Shown here in pieces: positions 1 to 7,840 of a stretch of DNA of 64,000 nt. The position numbers were made by a program, and so were the translations under genes. The notes under the pieces were generated by a model, which made no database searches, was not told the DNA's origin, and saw only the letters and a list, made by a program, of their open reading frames with translations. Numbering within the stretch: the stretch's first letter is position 1; each line of letters opens with the position of its first letter. The stretch is taken from NCBI GenBank assembly GCA_020638735.1, contig JACKHZ010000008.1, forward strand, positions 248,001 to 312,000, read 5' to 3'. Source of the stretch: Planctomycetota bacterium. GTDB taxonomy: Bacteria; Planctomycetota; UBA1135; UBA2386.

Positions 1-1260
1 GAGGATGCCGTGGGCGCTCAGGTCGGTGCAGTCGTGGTCGTCCTCGACCGCCTTGCGGCGCCCGAGGGGCAGGATCGTCCGGTCGTAGTCGACGCCATGC
101 CGGAGATGCGACCGACAGTCGTAGACGTGATCCCAGTCGAGCGCGCCGACCTCCCGCGCGTAGGCGAGCACCAGCGGCTTGACGATCGAGCCGGGCTCGA
201 ACAGGCTCTGGTACGGCGTGAACGCCGCGCCTTCGAGGTTCTTCTGGTCGCGGTGCCAGGACGCCGCGGCCAGCAGGTCGCCGGTGGCGATCTCCACCAG
301 CACCAGCGCGCCCCACTTCGGCCGCCGCTCCTTGCCGTCCGCGGACTTGCCGGGCGCCTCGGCGACCGCCGTCAGCTCGCGCACCGCTGCGCGCTGCAGC
401 TCGAGGTCGATCGTCGTGTGCAGCACCGCCGCGACCGGCGCGTCCTCGACCGGCGCGACGAAGTAGCGCCCACCCCTGCCGTCGCGCAGGAACCGCCGGA
501 GACCGGGATCGTCGGGGTCCAGCGCGGCGAACGTCTCGAGGCCGCAGGCCCCCGAGATCCTGAGGTGCCTGCCGCCGTCCTCGTCGGGGACCCACTCGCT
601 CTTCTGGTGCCCGACCAGCCCATGCGTCAGCTCGCGGTCCGGATAGACGCGCTGGTAGGTCTGGATGAAGTCGAGCGACACCGTCGGGTAGCCGCTCCGC
701 ATCAGCCGCTTCAACGCCTCGATCACCGCCAGCCGATCGACGCCGCTCGCCAGCAGCACGTCGACGACGCCAGGGTGCTTCTCGGGGAACGCGCCCGTCG
801 CCGGCAGCGCCGCGACCTTCCAGTCGCGGTCGAACTCCTTGGTCAACCGCGCCAGCGCCTTCTCGCGCACGCCCGGCCGATCCTCGATCTCCGGGTCGGC
901 CACCAGCGCCAGCGTCAGGTCCTCGGCGAGCTTCCTGCGCCAGGCGGCGAAGGGAGCCACGTCCTTGAGCATCTCCGGCGGCACCCCGGCGCGCACCCGG
1001 ACGTCGTAGGTCGCGCAGTCCGCGGCCAGCGTGTGGCCGTGACGGTCGACGATCGACCCCCGCGGCGCCGGGATGCGCTCGGCGCGCCAACCCTGGTGAT
1101 CGGCGGTGCTCGCCACCAGCGGCAGCGGGTCGCGCCCCGCGCGCTCGAGCTTGCCGGCCTGCGCCACCTGCAGCCACCCCAGCCAACCGGCCAGGAAGAC
1201 CGGCACCGCGCCCAGCGCGCCGAACGCGACGCGCAGCCGCAGCAGCTCACCGGGCGTCAC
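1..1260 (-). CDS. ftsI: Penicillin-binding protein transpeptidase, FtsI/PBP2-type (3' part outside window)
   Basis: High-molecular-weight class B penicillin-binding protein, which crosslinks septal peptidoglycan in the periplasm. About 420 residues are visible; the rest lies beyond position 1. A membrane anchor near residues 7-27 is followed by a PBP dimerisation-type region. The active-site S-x-x-K tetrad is visible as E-P-G-S-I-V-K-P, with the nucleophile near residue 358. The GTG start overlaps the stop of the upstream ftsL-like gene by four bases (GTGA), so the two are probably translationally coupled. The mraZ-rsmH-ftsL order argues for division-specific FtsI rather than an elongation PBP2. 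The KSG and SxN motifs lie outside the window and cannot be checked. Confidence 0.88.
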   Translation of the reverse strand, partial: MTPGELLRLRVAFGALGAVPVFLAGWLGWLQVAQAGKLERAGRDPLPLVASTADHQGWRAERIPAPRGSIVDRHGHTLAADCATYDVRVRAGVPPEMLKDVAPFAAWRRKLAEDLTLALVADPEIEDRPGVREKALARLTKEFDRDWKVAALPATGAFPEKHPGVVDVLLASGVDRLAVIEALKRLMRSGYPTVSLDFIQTYQRVYPDRELTHGLVGHQKSEWVPDEDGGRHLRISGACGLETFAALDPDDPGLRRFLRDGRGGRYFVAPVEDAPVAAVLHTTIDLELQRAAVRELTAVAEAPGKSADGKERRPKWGALVLVEIATGDLLAAASWHRDQKNLEGAAFTPYQSLFEPGSIVKPLVLAYAREVGALDWDHVYDCRSHLRHGVDYDRTILPLGRRKAVEDDHDCTDLSAHGIL

Positions 1261-1511
1261 TGCTCGCCCCCGGCACGGCGTTGGGCCTCGCGCTGGAGCC
1301 AACGCCACTGCAGCTCGGCGAGGTGCTGCGGGGTCGCCGAATCGAGCCGCTTCATCGACAGTCGCGTCAGCTCGACCTTGCGGTCCTGCAGGGCGCGCAC
1401 GACGCCCTCGACGCGCTTGCGCGCGCGCACGTTGTCGGCGCGCAGCGCCGCGGTCGCCAGCGTCAACGCCACCATCAGGGCGAACAGCAATCCCGCGATT
1501 GCCCACCTCAT
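1257..1511 (-). CDS. FtsL-like small division protein
   Basis: 84 residues. A short cytoplasmic N-terminus leads into one transmembrane helix (about residues 3-23), then a charged extracytoplasmic segment rich in Arg, Glu and Leu that could form a coiled coil, as in FtsL. Sequence similarity to FtsL is usually too weak to score, so the call rests on size, topology and position between rsmH and ftsI, the classical ftsL slot. Its ATG overlaps the rsmH stop (ATGA) and its stop overlaps the ftsI start (GTGA). Confidence 0.7.
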   Translation of the reverse strand: MRWAIAGLLFALMVALTLATAALRADNVRARKRVEGVVRALQDRKVELTRLSMKRLDSATPQHLAELQWRWLQREAQRRAGGEQ

Positions 1512-2458
1512 GCCGCCACCTCCGCCTTGATCGCGCAGCGCAGCTTGGCGCTGCGCGCGCGCGGGTTGCGACGGATCTCGACCGGCGTCGCGACGATCGG
1601 CTTCTTGGTCACGACGCGACCGTGCTGGCGCAGGAAGTGCTTGACCACGCGGTCCTCGATGGAGTGGAACGAGATCACCGCCAGGCGGCCACCCGGCGCG
1701 AGACAGTCGAACGCCGCCTGCAGGCCGCGCTCGAGCTCGCCCAGCTCGTCGTTCACCGCCATGCGGATCGCCTGGAAGGTGCGCGTCGCCGGGTGGATGC
1801 GGCCGTGCCGGGCCGCCGGCGGCAACGCCTGCACGACGAGGTCGGCGAGCTGGCCGGTGCGCACGATCGGCGCGCGACGGCGCGCTTCGACGATGCGGCG
1901 GGCGATGCGGCGGCTGTGGCGCTCCTCGCCGAGCTGGTAGATCGTGTCGGCGAGCTCCCGCTCTCCGACCGTCGCGAGCCAATCGGCCGCGCTCTCCGGC
2001 GCTCCGGCGTCCATGCGCATGTCTAGTGGTCCGTCGGCCATGAATGAGAACCCCCGCTCGGGACGATCCAGCTGGAGAGAACTCACGCCGAGGTCGAGGA
2101 GCACGCGGTCACAGCGGGGCTGACCGACCTCCGCCAGGACCTCGCGCAGACGAGCGTGAGGTGAGTGATGCAGGGAGAACCCGGCCGCGGCGCCGGTGGC
2201 GCGGACTCCCATCAGAGCCACCCGCGCCACGTCCAGGATCTCCTCGTCACGATCGAGCCCGACCACGAGACCGCCGGGACCGATGGCCTTCGCGATCTCG
2301 ACCGCGTGACCAGCTGCCCCGACCGTTCCATCGACGACGACGAGCCCGGCTTGGAGCTCGAGCACCTGCAACGTCTGCGACAGGAGCACCGGCTCGTGCA
2401 CGGGTTGCCTTTCCTCGTGCACGTCGCCGCTGTTACCTTGCTCGTCCGACTCGTTCAT
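1508..2458 (-). CDS. rsmH: 16S rRNA m4C1402 methyltransferase RsmH (MraW)
   Basis: S-adenosylmethionine-dependent N4-methyltransferase acting on C1402 of 16S rRNA at the ribosomal P site. 316 residues, the usual family length. Family hallmarks are visible in order: the H-E-P-V-L opening (residues about 21-25), the SAM-binding stretch D-G-T-V-G-A-A-G-H, the L-D-L-G-V-S-S-x-Q-L motif, R-G-F-S-F, D-M-R-M-D, the T-F-Q-A-I-R-M-A-V-N-D-E-L block and the C-terminal V-I-S-F-H-S-I-E-D-R. It sits in its conserved place after mraZ and before ftsL. The ATG lies 3 nt past the stop of a small ORF, so translation may be coupled to it. Confidence 0.97.
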   Translation of the reverse strand: MNESDEQGNSGDVHEERQPVHEPVLLSQTLQVLELQAGLVVVDGTVGAAGHAVEIAKAIGPGGLVVGLDRDEEILDVARVALMGVRATGAAAGFSLHHSPHARLREVLAEVGQPRCDRVLLDLGVSSLQLDRPERGFSFMADGPLDMRMDAGAPESAADWLATVGERELADTIYQLGEERHSRRIARRIVEARRRAPIVRTGQLADLVVQALPPAARHGRIHPATRTFQAIRMAVNDELGELERGLQAAFDCLAPGGRLAVISFHSIEDRVVKHFLRQHGRVVTKKPIVATPVEIRRNPRARSAKLRCAIKAEVAA

Positions 2459-2461
2459 GGG

Positions 2462-2680
2462 CTACATCCCTTGACCACCCGACTGCAGCCGCAGAACGAG
2501 CGCCCCGACCAAGGGCGCACGGACTCGCATCGCCACGTTGCCAGTGACGGCGCCGACCAGCGCCGCCACTCGAGACACCGTTCCGTGGTTGGGATCCGGG
2601 CCGCGGAGCGGGGTGATGCGCGCGAACAGCCGACTCCCTGGCCGCCAACCACGACGACCGAACGGACTCTTCGCTTGCAT
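2462..2680 (-). CDS. Small hypothetical protein between mraZ and rsmH
   Basis: 72-residue ORF filling most of the 246-nt gap between mraZ and rsmH. It has a strong Shine-Dalgarno-like GGAGGG six bases before its ATG, and its stop is 3 nt from the rsmH start. The product is basic, with a moderately hydrophobic stretch near residues 38-62, but no convincing transmembrane helix or known domain. Its GC content at third codon positions is lower than in neighbouring genes, so it may be a leader peptide for rsmH translation rather than a conserved protein. Two other minus-strand frames across the gap lack a well-placed ribosome binding site. Confidence 0.42.
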   Translation of the reverse strand: MQAKSPFGRRGWRPGSRLFARITPLRGPDPNHGTVSRVAALVGAVTGNVAMRVRAPLVGALVLRLQSGGQGM

Positions 2681-2704
2681 GCACGCCCTCCGTGGCGCGG
2701 GTCC

Positions 2705-3178
2705 CTAGGAACCCGGCGTCGCCGATGGCATGGCAGAACCGACCAGACTGCTAAAGAGCGACTCTTCCTCGGGGCCCGCTTCGGCCAGCGCGAGGTCCAG
2801 GTTGGCCGGCGACCAGAGTTCGGTCACGCGACCGGTGCCTACCAGGACCACCGGCTGACTGGGGGCGAGCCCCGCGTACTTGAGCAATGGATCCGGCACA
2901 CGGATGCGCCGGTTGCCATCAGGCACGACCGCCTCGGAGTGGCCGAGGAACCGTCGCAAGATCGCCCGGTGCGCGCGGCTGCCAGGCACGGCCCGACCGA
3001 TCTTGGCGACGAGCTCCTCGAACCCCTCGGAGTCGTGCAGGAGCAGGCAGCGGTCCAGCCCGGCGGTCAGGTGGAACTTCCAGCTGTTCTTGGGGAGCTC
3101 GTCGAGGATGCGCGCGGGCAGGACCAGCCTGCCCTTGTCATCCAAGCCGTGCTCCGAACTGCCGAAGTAAGTGGCCAT
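2705..3178 (-). CDS. mraZ: Transcriptional regulator MraZ
   Basis: DNA-binding regulator of the division and cell-wall cluster with two SpoVT/AbrB-like repeats that assembles as a ring. The start M-A-T-Y-F-G-S-S-E-H is preferred over the in-frame GTG seven codons upstream because family members begin just before the F-x-G motif. D-D-K-G-R-L-V-L-P-A-R-I near residues 13-24 is the first AbrB motif; G-N-R-R-I-R-V-P-D-P-L-L-K-Y-A-G-L is the second. 157 residues against the usual 140-150; the extra length is a short acidic/Ser tail. It heads the cluster and has MraZ-type operator repeats directly upstream, as expected for autoregulation. Confidence 0.96.
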   Translation of the reverse strand: MATYFGSSEHGLDDKGRLVLPARILDELPKNSWKFHLTAGLDRCLLLHDSEGFEELVAKIGRAVPGSRAHRAILRRFLGHSEAVVPDGNRRIRVPDPLLKYAGLAPSQPVVLVGTGRVTELWSPANLDLALAEAGPEEESLFSSLVGSAMPSATPGS

Positions 3179-3220
3179 CGCACCGAGACCAGGTCGCACC
3201 CTGCGCCCTTGTCGCTCGGA

Positions 3221-3248
3221 ACTCTACCGCACGCCCTGCCACAGTCAA
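3221..3248 (-). promoter_or_regulatory. mraZ promoter (-35 TTGACT, 16-nt spacer, -10 TAGAGT)
   Basis: Reading on the minus strand, TTGACT (3248-3243) and TAGAGT (3226-3221) are separated by 16 nt, a good match to a housekeeping sigma-70 promoter. The predicted start near 3213 gives a leader of roughly 35 nt before mraZ. The -35 box lies inside the MraZ repeat array, so MraZ binding would block polymerase. Confidence 0.7.
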
Positions 3249-3283
3249 CCACGCTCACCCACTCTCAACCCACCGTCACCCAC
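3239..3283 (-). promoter_or_regulatory. MraZ operator: five GTGG(G) direct repeats
   Basis: On the minus strand, five GTGG cores occur at steps of 10, 11, 10 and 10 nt (complements CCAC at 3280-3283, 3270-3273, 3259-3262, 3249-3252 and 3239-3242). The three distal copies are the fuller GTGGGT. Helically phased TGGG-type direct repeats are the known MraZ binding site in E. coli and Mycoplasma. The array overlaps the -35 box of the mraZ promoter. Confidence 0.85.
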
Positions 3284-3414
3284 TCCAACCCCGCCGAAAC
3301 CCCAATTCGCCACATCCCGTGGTGCCGTAGCCGCCCGCATTCCCCCAGTCCGTGCGGCGACAAGAGAAGCACGGCGCCCCGAAATTTTCTGCTGTTCCGG
3401 CAGCGCCCCCCGCG

Positions 3415-4062
3415 ATGACCATGCTCCGAACCATGCGCGACCGTCCCGCCCCCCTCCGCTCCCCACTGCTGACCACGTTCGCCGCCGGGCTGCTGTTCGC
3501 GCTCGCGTCCTGTTCGGGCGGCGAACTGGTCGGCGTGCACGTACGCCTCGCTGCCGACGGCTCGGGAACGCTCACCACCCGGGCGCTGCTCGACGACCAG
3601 CCGGCCGCGCCAGCCGAGCCACGCGCGGCGGGCGTGCAGTGGGACCTTCGCGCCTCGCTGGTCGCCAGCCAGGGCACCTTCACCGACATCGGCCAGCTGA
3701 AGCTCGGCGACGGCGGCGTGACCTTCACGCCGCAGCTCGACGGCGAGCGCCCCGGGCTGCGCGTGACGCTCGCACGCGGACCGAAGACGCCGTGGATCGA
3801 GACGCTGGTGCCCGACCAACCGACGCGCCGTCGCCTCGCCAAGGCCTACGACCCCACCGGCCGCACCAAGGAGATCGCGGATGTGTTGCGCATCGAGGTG
3901 CAGGCGCCCGGCGCGGTGATCACCTCCGGCGTGCTGCCGAACGGCCGCGGCGTCACCGCCGACCGCGAAGGCGACCGCGCCTTCCTGCTGCTGCCGTTGC
4001 GCACCGCGCTCGAGGAAGGCGACCCGTTCGTCTGGGACATCAGCTGGATGAAGCGCGATTGA
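3415..4062 (+). CDS. Putative lipoprotein, unknown function
   Basis: 215 residues. A basic N-terminus and hydrophobic stretch end in a lipobox L-A-S-C with the lipidated cysteine near residue 33, so the protein is probably membrane-anchored and extracytoplasmic. The rest is mixed alpha/beta-like with no motif I recognise. The ATG at 3415 is chosen because the longer in-frame extension lacks a signal-peptide start; an ATG two codons further on is also possible. It diverges from mraZ and converges on the Cys-rich gene. The A/T-rich stretch just before it (near 3383-3395) stands out in this GC-rich DNA and may hold its promoter. Confidence 0.75.
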   Translation: MTMLRTMRDRPAPLRSPLLTTFAAGLLFALASCSGGELVGVHVRLAADGSGTLTTRALLDDQPAAPAEPRAAGVQWDLRASLVASQGTFTDIGQLKLGDGGVTFTPQLDGERPGLRVTLARGPKTPWIETLVPDQPTRRRLAKAYDPTGRTKEIADVLRIEVQAPGAVITSGVLPNGRGVTADREGDRAFLLLPLRTALEEGDPFVWDISWMKRD

Positions 4063-4116
4063 CCCACCGCGCGCCGGCGATCGCGGGGCCCGCCTCGCGG
4101 CCGCCCGCAGCACCCG

Positions 4117-4680
4117 CTACTCGTCGGCCTGTTCGCCGGCCTCGGCGCCGACGTTCTCGCCGATCGCCGCCAGCAGCTCGTCCTTGATGGTCGACAGGTC
4201 GGTCGCCTCGATCGCCGGCGCGAACAACGGGATCGGGTCCTGCTCCTTGAGCTTGGGGTCGGCGACCACCAGGTCGGCGCGCTCCTGCTCGGCGGTGCGC
4301 GGCTTCACCATCTTCAGCACCCGCTTGCGCAGCAGCAGCAGCGCACAGAAGTAGCGCAGCGCACGGGCGCGGTCGTCGTCGACGTTGCCGAGCCGGTCGA
4401 ACAGCGCGCGCAACGACTGCAGGTCGAGCACGGGCTCCTTGCTGCCCGTGCTCTTGCGCACGGCGCGCCAGAAGATCGGCGGCGCCTCCGCCGAACAGCG
4501 CTGCTCGTGGTCGCGGAAGCAGGCGTCGCAGAGGTCGCGGCGGGTGCAGCGCACCGCGTCGCCGCCGTCCTCGTCCTTGAGCCATTCGAGCACTGCGAAG
4601 TAGGCGCTGCTGGTCGGCAGCGGGCAGCCCGGCTTCAGGCAGCCCTTGCGGTCACGTTGGATCTTCCAGTCGTCGGACAT
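4117..4680 (-). CDS. Cys-rich (zinc-ribbon-like) hypothetical protein
   Basis: 187 residues with no signal peptide. The N-terminal third has cysteines C14, C19, C45, C51, C54 and C62, in C-x4-C and C-x5-C-x2-C-x7-C spacing that suggests bound zinc or a metal cluster. The middle is helical with a basic L-R-K-R-V-L-K-M-V-K patch, and the C-terminus is acidic. The start M-S-D-D-W follows the HEAT lipoprotein stop by 13 nt on the same strand, so the pair is probably co-transcribed. I do not recognise the family. Confidence 0.72.
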   Translation of the reverse strand: MSDDWKIQRDRKGCLKPGCPLPTSSAYFAVLEWLKDEDGGDAVRCTRRDLCDACFRDHEQRCSAEAPPIFWRAVRKSTGSKEPVLDLQSLRALFDRLGNVDDDRARALRYFCALLLLRKRVLKMVKPRTAEQERADLVVADPKLKEQDPIPLFAPAIEATDLSTIKDELLAAIGENVGAEAGEQADE

Positions 4681-4693
4681 TTGTCTCCGGCGC

Positions 4694-5659
4694 TCAGCGC
4701 GCGCCCTCCTGCTGCTCGAGCTCGTCGGCGAACGCGCGCCACGCGGCGACGGTGCGCGCCCCGAGCTTCTGCGCGATGCCCTGCAGCGCGTTCTGCGCCG
4801 CGACCTCCGCGTCGAAGTCCCGGCGCTCCTGGCAGCGCAGCAGGAAGTCGGCCAGCGCCCGCACGGTGAAGGCATCGCGGTAGTAGCCGAGCGACGCGGC
4901 CGCCTTGCGGCGCACGAACGAGTCCTCGTCGTCGAGCATCTTCAGCAGCAGGTCGCGCGCGCCGGCCCTGCCGCGGTGCAGGCTCTGCGCGACGTCGGCG
5001 CGCACCTTCCAGTCGCCCGAACGGCTCAGCTCGGCCAGCGCCTCGAGCGCGGCCCCCTCGGCGCCGATCTCGCCGAGCGCCCGCGCCGCGGCGCGTTGCT
5101 GCAGCTCGTCGCCCCCGCGCACCTGATCGATCAGCGTCGGCACGGCGGGCGCGCCGATGCGCACCAGCATCTCGATGCCGAGCCGACGCAGGAACGCCTG
5201 CTGCGGATCGAGCAGGTCCTTGACCACGACCGGCACCGCCAGTTCGCCGAACCAGGCCAGCTCGTCGATCGCCGCCGACTCCGGGCGGCGACCGCCGATG
5301 CGCCACTCGCCGGGGTCCTCGCGAAGCTGCAGCATCGCGTACTTGGCCTTCACGGTCTGCGACACCGACACCTCGCCTTCGCCCTCGCGCAGCCGGACGA
5401 CCTGCACCTCGAGCCAGCGCACGTACCACTGCGCTGCCACCGGATCCCGGCGCAGCTCGGCGCGCAGCTCTTCGTGCTCGGGCGCGTCGTCGATGAAGGC
5501 CTGGGCGACGGCCCGGCAGGCCGCCCGCTGCTGCTCGCTGAGCTGCCCTGGGGTGTAGCCGGCCGAAGCGCAGCCGGCGAGCACCACCAGCAGCAGGCAC
5601 GCGGCGCGCGCGCGCGGCGCATGGCGGCGCTGTGGATGCGTGACGGACGCTGGGGTCAT
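4694..5659 (-). CDS. HEAT-repeat lipoprotein
   Basis: 321 residues. A type II signal peptide ends in lipobox L-A-G-C (cysteine near residue 30), which predicts an outer-surface or periplasmic lipoprotein. From about residue 125 to the C-terminus there are tandem helical repeats of the HEAT / PBS-lyase type (for example A-L-G-E-I-G and A-A-A-S-L-G-Y-Y), a fold used for protein-protein contacts. No catalytic residues are evident. Its start is only 18 bp from the start of the divergent GNAT-like gene, so the two promoters must overlap or lie within each other's coding sequence. Confidence 0.82.
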   Translation of the reverse strand: MTPASVTHPQRRHAPRARAACLLLVVLAGCASAGYTPGQLSEQQRAACRAVAQAFIDDAPEHEELRAELRRDPVAAQWYVRWLEVQVVRLREGEGEVSVSQTVKAKYAMLQLREDPGEWRIGGRRPESAAIDELAWFGELAVPVVVKDLLDPQQAFLRRLGIEMLVRIGAPAVPTLIDQVRGGDELQQRAAARALGEIGAEGAALEALAELSRSGDWKVRADVAQSLHRGRAGARDLLLKMLDDEDSFVRRKAAASLGYYRDAFTVRALADFLLRCQERRDFDAEVAAQNALQGIAQKLGARTVAAWRAFADELEQQEGAR

Positions 5660-5677
5660 CGCCTAACGTCTATCCGG

Positions 5678-6811
5678 ATGACGGCCCCGCTGAAAGACCT
5701 GCGCTCCGACCTCGAGATCCGCCCGATCGCGTCGGCCCGGCAGTTCCTCGACCTGCAGCGGGCCTTCTACCGGGGCGACCGCGACTACGTGCCGCCGATC
5801 ACCGCCGCCGAGGCGTGGCAGATCGAGCCGGCGAAGAACCCGTTCTTCGCCCACGCCGAGGTGACGATGGTCGCGGCGTTCCGCGACGGCCGCTGCGTCG
5901 GCCGCGTCAGCGCCTGCCGCGATCGGCTGCACGACGAGTTCCACGGCGACCGGGTCGGCTTCTTCGGCCACTTCGAGGCCGCCGACGAGGCGACCGCAGC
6001 AGCGCTGCTGGAGCACGCGGCGCGCTGGTGCCGCGAGCGCTCGGCCACCGCGCTGCGCGGCCCGGTGGACCTGTCGACCAACTACAAGTGCGGCCTGCTG
6101 ATCGACGGCACCGCCGGCCCGCCGGTGATGATGATGCCGTACAACCCGAAGTGCTACGCCGACTGGATCGAGGCGGCGGGCCTGCAGAAGGCCAAGGACC
6201 TGCTGGCGCTGCACGGTACCTCGCAGTCGCTCGACCGGCCGCGCATGGACAAGCTGACCGAGCGCATCACGCAGCGCACCGGCATCACCCTGCGCCGCGT
6301 GGATCTGCGCCGCTTCGACGCCGAGTGCCGCATCTTGTGGGACCTCTACGAACGCATCTGGGAGCGCAACTGGGGCTTCGTGCCGATGACCGAGGGCGAG
6401 TTCCTGGCCCAGGCCAAGGACCTGAAGAAGGTCGCGCACCCGGCGCTGCTGCACATCGCCGAGAAGGAGGGCGCGCCGATCGGCTTCGTGCTGGCGCTGC
6501 CCGACACCAACGTCGGCGCCAAGGCCTGCGACGGGCGCCTCTTGCCGTTCGGCTGGTGGAGGTTCCTGCGCGCGATGAAGCAGAAGCACCTGATCCGGGT
6601 GCTGACGCTCGGCGCGCTGCCCGAGTACCGCAAGACCGGCATCGACATGCTGCTGATGCACCGGGTGATGAGCCAGGGCATCGACGCCGGCTTCGACGCC
6701 TGCGAGGCGAGCTGGATCCTCGAGGACAACAAGGACATGCTCGGCCCGCTCGAGACGCTCGGCTGCACCCCGTACCGACGCTATCGCATCTACGAACGAC
6801 CGCTGACCTGA
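5678..6811 (+). CDS. GNAT-fold acyltransferase-like protein (YghO-like)
   Basis: 377 residues, cytoplasmic. The N-terminus (I-R-P-I-A...F-Y-R-G-D-R-D-Y-V-P-P) and the C-terminal half (A-P-I-G-F-V-L-A-L-P-D, then L-G-A-L-P-E-Y-R-K-T-G-I-D, then E-A-S-W-I-L-E-D-N) follow a two-lobed GNAT N-acyltransferase layout like that of E. coli YghO. Some relatives of this group are, to my knowledge, linked to bacterial ceramide synthesis, but that assignment is not secure here. A TAACGT hexamer at 5664-5669 precedes the ATG by 8 nt. A small membrane protein gene follows after 14 nt, probably in the same operon. Confidence 0.7.
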   Translation: MTAPLKDLRSDLEIRPIASARQFLDLQRAFYRGDRDYVPPITAAEAWQIEPAKNPFFAHAEVTMVAAFRDGRCVGRVSACRDRLHDEFHGDRVGFFGHFEAADEATAAALLEHAARWCRERSATALRGPVDLSTNYKCGLLIDGTAGPPVMMMPYNPKCYADWIEAAGLQKAKDLLALHGTSQSLDRPRMDKLTERITQRTGITLRRVDLRRFDAECRILWDLYERIWERNWGFVPMTEGEFLAQAKDLKKVAHPALLHIAEKEGAPIGFVLALPDTNVGAKACDGRLLPFGWWRFLRAMKQKHLIRVLTLGALPEYRKTGIDMLLMHRVMSQGIDAGFDACEASWILEDNKDMLGPLETLGCTPYRRYRIYERPLT

Positions 6812-6825
6812 CCGCCCCGCCCCGC

Positions 6826-7044
6826 ATGGACATCAAGCTCAAGGGCGGCATGCCCGGCATGCCCTCCGTCCCCCCGCAGCTGCCGATGCTGCTCCTGCTG
6901 CTCGGCGCAGGCGCGGTCGGCTTCGGCTTCCTGCTGCTCTACAACCCCAACCTGCTGGTCTACCTGGTCGCCGGCCTGTTCTTCCTGATCGGCGCGCTGC
7001 TGCTGATCACCGGCTGGCGCGCCAAGCGCATGCTCGGCGGCTGA
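6826..7044 (+). CDS. Small two-helix membrane protein
   Basis: 72 residues with two strongly hydrophobic segments (about 20-39 and 44-64) joined by Asn-Pro-Asn, after a Gly/Met/Pro-rich N-terminus. No recognised family. It starts 14 nt after the GNAT-like gene on the same strand, which suggests joint expression and possibly a membrane partner for that enzyme. Confidence 0.7.
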   Translation: MDIKLKGGMPGMPSVPPQLPMLLLLLGAGAVGFGFLLLYNPNLLVYLVAGLFFLIGALLLITGWRAKRMLGG

Positions 7045-7093
7045 GACGAGATGAGCGGACCGGCCCTCTCATCGCTTCGCAGAATGCCGATCG

Positions 7094-7113
7094 GCGGCCG
7101 CCTGCGCGGCCGC
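7094..7113. terminator. Possible bidirectional hairpin between convergent genes
   Basis: Two copies of GCGGCCGC flank a 4-nt loop (CTGC), giving an 8-bp all-G/C stem in the gap between the small membrane protein and the convergent SUKH gene. There is no T-tract, so intrinsic termination is uncertain. Confidence 0.3.
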
Positions 7114-7163
7114 ACAGCGCCTTCCAGAGGATCCCCTCTCAGGCTCCGAACGCCCCTCGTTCG

Positions 7164-7721
7164 TCACTTCATCGCCAGGGAATCGAGGCGGTAGAGGCGC
7201 GCCTCGACGCACGCGAACACGTCGGCGTGCCGTTCGATGACCCGGCCGGTGACGCGGTCGCAACGCACCACCTCGTTCGGTGTGTCGCCCATGCCCGCGA
7301 CGTGCACCGAGCCGTCCCAGCCGTTGACCGCGAACACCACCGCGTCGCGCCGGCGCCAGCCGAACATGTCGATGGCGTGATTGACCTCGACGAGCCCCAA
7401 CGGCTGCAGCGCGCGTTCGCCGGCGGCGAAGCCGAACGGGTGGTGGCCGGCGAAGACGAACGCGCCGCCGAACAACGACATGCCGCCGCAGGAGCGATAG
7501 AAGCTGCGCAGCAGCCCGGGCAGCCGGCAGCCGAGGCCCTTCTCGAGCTGCTCCAGCCTCGCCTTGTCCATGCCGGCGAAGACGACGTGCAGCCAGACGT
7601 CCTGCTCCTCGTCGGGCATGCACGCGTAGAGCTCGGTGCCGCTGGACAGGCGCTGGTAGCCGAGTGGCCGCCAGCCGGCGATCAGATCCTGGATCCTGAC
7701 GATGCTCTCGGTCGCGCTCAT
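7164..7721 (-). CDS. SMI1/KNR4 (SUKH) family protein
   Basis: 185 residues, no signal peptide. The segment L-E-Q-L-E-K-G-L-G-C-R-L-P-G-L-L-R-S-F-Y followed by C-G-G-M-S-L-F-G matches the SUKH fold signature (L-P-x-x-[LY]-x-x-[FL] then a Gly-Gly turn). SUKH proteins often act as immunity proteins against polymorphic toxins, but many are orphan housekeeping proteins. No toxin gene is adjacent, so an immunity role is not supported here. The start M-S-A-T-E-S is preferred to the upstream M-L-A-P. It lies downstream of the Bat operon on the same strand. Confidence 0.72.
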   Translation of the reverse strand: MSATESIVRIQDLIAGWRPLGYQRLSSGTELYACMPDEEQDVWLHVVFAGMDKARLEQLEKGLGCRLPGLLRSFYRSCGGMSLFGGAFVFAGHHPFGFAAGERALQPLGLVEVNHAIDMFGWRRRDAVVFAVNGWDGSVHVAGMGDTPNEVVRCDRVTGRVIERHADVFACVEARLYRLDSLAMK

Positions 7722-7840
7722 GTTGGTGCTGCTGCCAATCGGCGCAAGCAAGCATCCCCTCGATCGGGAAAGTCCCCTGCGATCCGGAGATCGGAGCGCC
7801 GCCGGTCGGGGACTGCGGGTGTTCCCGCATCACCGCGGCG

